NCBI GenBank assembly: GCA_049194865.1
Contig: JBLZWL010000003.1
Coordinates: 174,958 to 238,957 of the forward strand
Reading direction: 5' to 3'
Length of the DNA stretch: 64,000 nt
Source of the DNA: Myxococcus terminator_A
GTDB taxonomy: Bacteria; Myxococcota; Myxococcia; Myxococcales; Myxococcaceae
The position numbers were made by a program, and so were the translations under genes. Positions 63,330 to 64,000 of the stretch are shown here, in pieces. Position 1 is the stretch's first letter; the number at the start of each line of letters is the position of its first letter. Under the pieces are notes generated by a model. It was not told where the DNA came from and ran no database searches. It saw only the letters and a program-made list of their open reading frames with translations.

Positions 63330-64000
63330 ATGCCCGTAACGGTTCAGAAGCAGGAAGAGACCGGTGTTCCAGCCCATGCCCCCGCGGCGCCTCGCTGCCC
63401 TCACCTGGGAGCGCAGTACAACCCCTTCGCGGGGCCCCACGTCGACAACCCCCACCCCTTCTTCGAGAAGCTGCGCAAGGAGGAGCCGGTCAGCTTCAAC
63501 CCGATGCTGAACATGTGGCTGGTGAGCCGCAACGACGACATCCTCCAGGTGCTCAAGGACACGACGCGCTTCTCCAACCGGGACATGCTGTTCAGCGGGA
63601 CGACGCTGACGGACGAGGCGAAGGCCATCCTGGAGCAGGGCTTTCCGCTGGCCCACGTGCTGCTGGGCATGGACCCGCCGGACCACACCCGGCTGCGCCG
63701 GCTGATGAACCGCGGCTTCACCGCGCAGCGCATCGCCGGCATGGCGCCCTTCATCGAGAAGCTGGCGCGCGAGATGGTGGGCAGCTTCGCCCAGGACGGC
63801 CACGCGGACCTGGTGGAGCAGCTGGCGTACCCGCTGCCCGCCCACGTCATCCTCGGCGTCATGGGCGTGCCGCAGGAGGACGTCTGGAAGATAAAGCGCT
63901 GGAGCGCGGACTGGCAGCAGCTCACCTTCGAGCACGTGCCGCCGGAGAAGCAGCCGGAGCTGGCCCGGGGCGTGATTGAGTTCCAGAAGTACTGCGTCCA
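63330..64000 (+). CDS. Cytochrome P450, N-terminal part (cut by window end)
   Basis: The first 223 codons of a bacterial-type cytochrome P450. After a short N-terminus, PHPFFEKLRKEEPV and VSRNDDILQVLKDTTRFSNRD are the standard opening. LLGMDPPDHTRLRRLMNRGF is the C-helix region with the conserved H-x-x-x-R haem-propionate contact. The I-helix, ExxR and Cys ligand motifs lie beyond the window. The start at 63330 follows the intergenic promoter candidate. P450s hydroxylate fatty acids, steroids or natural products; nothing here resolves which. Confidence 0.9.
   Translation, partial: MPVTVQKQEETGVPAHAPAAPRCPHLGAQYNPFAGPHVDNPHPFFEKLRKEEPVSFNPMLNMWLVSRNDDILQVLKDTTRFSNRDMLFSGTTLTDEAKAILEQGFPLAHVLLGMDPPDHTRLRRLMNRGFTAQRIAGMAPFIEKLAREMVGSFAQDGHADLVEQLAYPLPAHVILGVMGVPQEDVWKIKRWSADWQQLTFEHVPPEKQPELARGVIEFQKYCV

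Overview
The window is GC-rich, densely coded bacterial DNA that looks like a member of the Myxococcaceae (Myxococcus, Corallococcus or Pyxidicoccus type). The pointers are families essentially confined to that group (a SitA/SitI-type lipoprotein toxin with its double-CXXCG immunity partner, and a DUF2378 protein), several large Ser/Thr kinases fused to AAA/STAND and TPR modules, an ECF sigma factor wired to kinases, many lipoproteins, and G/C at nearly all third codon positions. The genus is inference. No rRNA, tRNA, IS element or CRISPR array was seen.

Layout. 1-7 kb: a pirin with a Tat-lipoprotein leader cut by the window edge, a SitAI-like toxin/immunity cassette, a GNAT acetyltransferase, a choloylglycine-hydrolase-family amidase, a lipoprotein, a quinone oxidoreductase and a secreted protein. 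7-9.1 kb: an ATPase + HNH pair matching the Septu (PtuA/PtuB) defence arrangement. 9.4-16.9 kb: a tightly overlapping four-gene operon, MoxR ATPase, DUF5682, VWA and SWIM/HEAT, corresponding to E. coli yehLMPQ. 17-22.6 kb: an alpha/beta hydrolase, a stand-alone RecF/OLD-type ATPase, a Cys-rich duplicated secreted protein and an eight-haem cytochrome c with HEAT/TPR repeats. 22.7-28.7 kb: a TolC-MFP-RND efflux operon with a perfect inverted repeat on its start codon. 28.8-33.3 kb: an apparent lipid operon (cNMP-patatin, KAS III-like, acyltransferase, SDR) in which the KAS III and SDR lack a canonical catalytic residue. 33.3-41.2 kb: a methyltransferase, a PknK-like kinase, an ExoD-like membrane protein, DUF2378, a phospholipase-D-like lipoprotein and an NAD(P)-binding protein. 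41.3-46.3 kb: a 1531-residue polymorphic-toxin-like protein followed by a probable immunity gene. 46.7-48.7 kb: an esterase lipoprotein, a DHCW-type cupin and a decayed gene.

48.8-58.5 kb is the most interesting block. Seven minus-strand genes follow each other closely: STAND-type Ser/Thr kinase, ECF sigma factor, small Ser/Thr kinase, CD-NTase (CBASS oligonucleotide cyclase), a SAVED protein fused to an HExxH metallopeptidase, a Cap4-like nuclease-SAVED effector, and a small membrane protein. This reads as a CBASS anti-phage system with two different SAVED effectors, one of them a putative nucleotide-activated protease, placed behind a kinase/sigma module. It is reminiscent of the type III CRISPR CalpL/CalpT/CalpS design (SAVED protease acting on a sigma pathway), but built on a CD-NTase. 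58.6-61.7 kb is a carbohydrate-type ABC importer without its ATPase. The window ends with two tandem paralogous small proteins and a cytochrome P450 cut by the edge.

Taken together, the window mixes inter-bacterial competition genes (SitAI-like, the large toxin), several anti-phage or conflict candidates (PtuAB, the Yeh-type operon, the lone ATPase, CBASS) and ordinary envelope, lipid and transport genes.
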